From Natronohydrobacter sp. (lineage in GTDB: Bacteria > Pseudomonadota > Alphaproteobacteria > Rhodobacterales > Rhodobacteraceae): a DNA stretch of 14,010 nucleotides. Positions 12,844 through 14,010 of this stretch are shown piece after piece. Position 1 is the first letter of the stretch; each line of letters begins with the position of its first letter. The translations under genes were made by a program, and so were the position numbers. Where the stretch lies: NCBI GenBank assembly GCA_007118445.1, contig SKRP01000277.1:1-14010 (forward strand), written 5' to 3'. The notes under the pieces were generated by a model, which had not been told where the DNA came from, searched no databases, and saw only the letters and a program-made list of their open reading frames with translations.

Positions 12844-14010
12844 TCATCGCAGCCGTTCTGTGTAATTCTCGAACACCCAGCCGCGCTCATTGGCCGATGT
12901 CCGCACTTCGGCCCATCTGCCGGATCGGCGCAGGACCTGCACCAGATCGCCATTGTCCAGCCGCCGGATGATGCTGTGTGATGTCCCCGGTCCGGTGCGG
13001 AAATTCAGCCAGCCATCGATCGGGTCATTGATACGCAGGATGTCGCGGGTTGGCTGCAGGCCGGTCCAGTCGAAATGCGCCAGATAGGACGCCCCGTCGC
13101 TGCAAAACCCGTCAGACGGCAAGGCCGGGTGGCTGCGGATCCGCTCCACGGCCCAGCTGCGCTCGCTGCGCGCGATACTGCCCAGCGTCACGGCCCAGCG
13201 CCCGCCATCGGCCTCGAAGACCTGCAGATCCGCGCGGGCGAAACCGGGCAGGGTGGCGATGTAATTGGCAAGATCGTTGCGCGAGGTGAAAAGCGCGATC
13301 TGCAAGGCGCAGTGGCCTTCATCGATCAGCCGGGGTGGCAGATCGGGCGGCGGCGCAGGTGCGGGCGGCGGCGATGGTGGCGCGGTCAGCGCAGCCAGTC
13401 TGGCACGGGCAATTGCGGCCATCAGCGCGCAATCAGCATAGGTCTCGAGAAAGGCCTCGATCACCTGCGGGTCGTCCATCTCCGCAATCAGGGTCCAGTC
13501 GTCGCGTGCCTGGTTGCACGGGTCGATGACGAGCGGCGCCGGGGTTGGCGGGTCGGGAATGGTTGGGTCGGGATTGGTTGGGTCGGGATTGGTTGGGTCG
13601 GGGGGCGCAGGCAGGGTCTCTCCGGCAAGCACCAGCGCGAATTCCCCGTCAAACTGGTCATAGACCGCCGGGAATTGTTCATGATCGATCTGGCGCGCGA
13701 TCTGGCGCACTTCGGTGCGCACATCGCGGGCCAGTTGATGGATCGGCAGGCCCGGCTGCGTCAGCCGTGGCAGCAGCACGCGGGTAAAGACCGAATTGGG
13801 GTCCGGATCGTCATCGGACAGCCGGTCGAGCGCGGCCTGCCCGTCGCCTGCCGAGAACATGATGAAGGTGCCCTCGGGCGCTGCGACCCGCGCCAGCCCG
13901 CGCCGTCCACCCAGCGAGCGTGTGCCCTGCTGCGGGAACGGGTTGTCGCGGCAGGCATCGAGGATCAGCAGGCTGATCCGCGCGCCCTGTCCGCGCAACG
14001 TGTCGAGGAT
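12844..14010 (-). CDS. Caspase-like protease with SPOR-like and SH3 domains (5' end outside window)
   Basis: The frame runs off the right edge; 388 residues are visible. They begin in the caspase core just before the catalytic Cys20 (SLLILDACRDNPF); the catalytic His and any signal peptide lie outside. The caspase part ends near FPAVYDQFDGEFALV (about 113-127). Then come a Pro-rich linker with repeated PDPTN (about 134-160) and a module with Cys165 and Cys194. A region of about 232-295 (ALQIALFTSRNDLANYIATL, later GGRWAVTLGSIARSERSW) resembles SPOR domains, and a bacterial SH3 domain at 323-388 (LNFRTGPGT, then RWAEV and RGWVFENY) is clear. SPOR and SH3 domains often bind peptidoglycan, which fits an envelope protein. 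It is first in a likely three-gene operon, 69 bp before the middle gene. The SPOR call is tentative; the SH3 call is firm. Confidence 0.85.
   Translation of the reverse strand: MLDTLRGQGARISLLILDACRDNPFPQQGTRSLGGRRGLARVAAPEGTFIMFSAGDGQAALDRLSDDDPDPNSVFTRVLLPRLTQPGLPIHQLARDVRTEVRQIARQIDHEQFPAVYDQFDGEFALVLAGETLPAPPDPTNPDPTNPDPTIPDPPTPAPLVIDPCNQARDDWTLIAEMDDPQVIEAFLETYADCALMAAIARARLAALTAPPSPPPAPAPPPDLPPRLIDEGHCALQIALFTSRNDLANYIATLPGFARADLQVFEADGGRWAVTLGSIARSERSWAVERIRSHPALPSDGFCSDGASYLAHFDWTGLQPTRDILRINDPIDGWLNFRTGPGTSHSIIRRLDNGDLVQVLRRSGRWAEVRTSANERGWVFENYTERLR
13561..13602. repeat. 15-nt tandem repeat encoding a PDPTN linker
   Basis: GGTTGGGTCGGGATT repeats exactly at 13561-13575 and 13576-13590, with a partial copy at 13591-13602 and a degenerate copy before 13561. 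The unit equals five codons, so changes in copy number keep the frame and alter only the linker between caspase and linker module. Confidence 0.85.

Noticed and set aside
12259..12981. Plus-strand frame of 240 codons opposite the middle caspase gene
   Set aside because: Antisense to a gene with clear signal peptide and catalytic residues; no domain or ribosome binding site seen.
9791..14010. Reading the caspase cluster as a known cytoplasmic defence system (CRISPR-linked caspase, gasdermin-caspase, cyclic-nucleotide signalling)
   Set aside because: No CRISPR repeats, gasdermin-like small hydrophobic gene, or nucleotide cyclase is visible, and two of the proteins have signal peptides.

Overview
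The window looks like the chromosome of a GC-rich alphaproteobacterium, most likely Rhodobacterales/Rhodobacteraceae. Three things suggest this: the gene order trpD-trpC-moaC-moeA-lexA, a lexA promoter carrying the alphaproteobacterial SOS operator (GAAC-N7-GAAC), and close agreement of the housekeeping proteins with that group as I know it. Genus and species cannot be set from the sequence alone.

Left part (1-3746, + strand): the 3' end of trpD, then trpC (tryptophan biosynthesis), moaC and moeA (molybdenum cofactor biosynthesis), packed with overlaps or tiny gaps, then lexA behind its own SOS-regulated promoter. A perfect 13-bp hairpin (3760-3789) separates lexA from convergent prfC (release factor RF3, - strand). 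Diverging from prfC are hisF and hisE (histidine biosynthesis, ATGA overlap), then an EamA/DMT-type permease. The permease converges with, and overlaps by 6 nt, a small CoA-binding Rossmann protein on the - strand. Upstream of that gene lies a 284-296 bp gap containing a strong rho-independent terminator that faces left but has no recognisable gene feeding it. This may be a small RNA or an attenuator. An Fsr-type MFS transporter and tRNA-Gly(UCC) follow on the + strand.

Right part (9791-14010, - strand): three consecutive caspase-like (peptidase C14) genes read right to left. The first (12844 to the window edge, N-terminus missing) has a caspase core, a Pro-rich linker with a 15-nt tandem repeat, a two-cysteine helical linker module, a SPOR-like region and a C-terminal bacterial SH3 domain. 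The second (11824-12774) is a secreted, nearly bare caspase with its His/Cys dyad intact. The third (9791-11827) is a secreted caspase with the same linker module, followed by a seven-repeat RCC1 beta-propeller in which every repeat carries a CX9C cysteine pair. The first and third are clear paralogues that share the caspase core and linker module but have different C-terminal modules. The second and third overlap by ATGA, so the set is probably one operon whose promoter lies outside the window.

The housekeeping portion is ordinary. The exported caspase trio is the part that could be an undescribed system: proteases meant for the envelope or exterior, with exchangeable interaction modules, beside a tRNA gene. 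Substrates and role cannot be read from the sequence.
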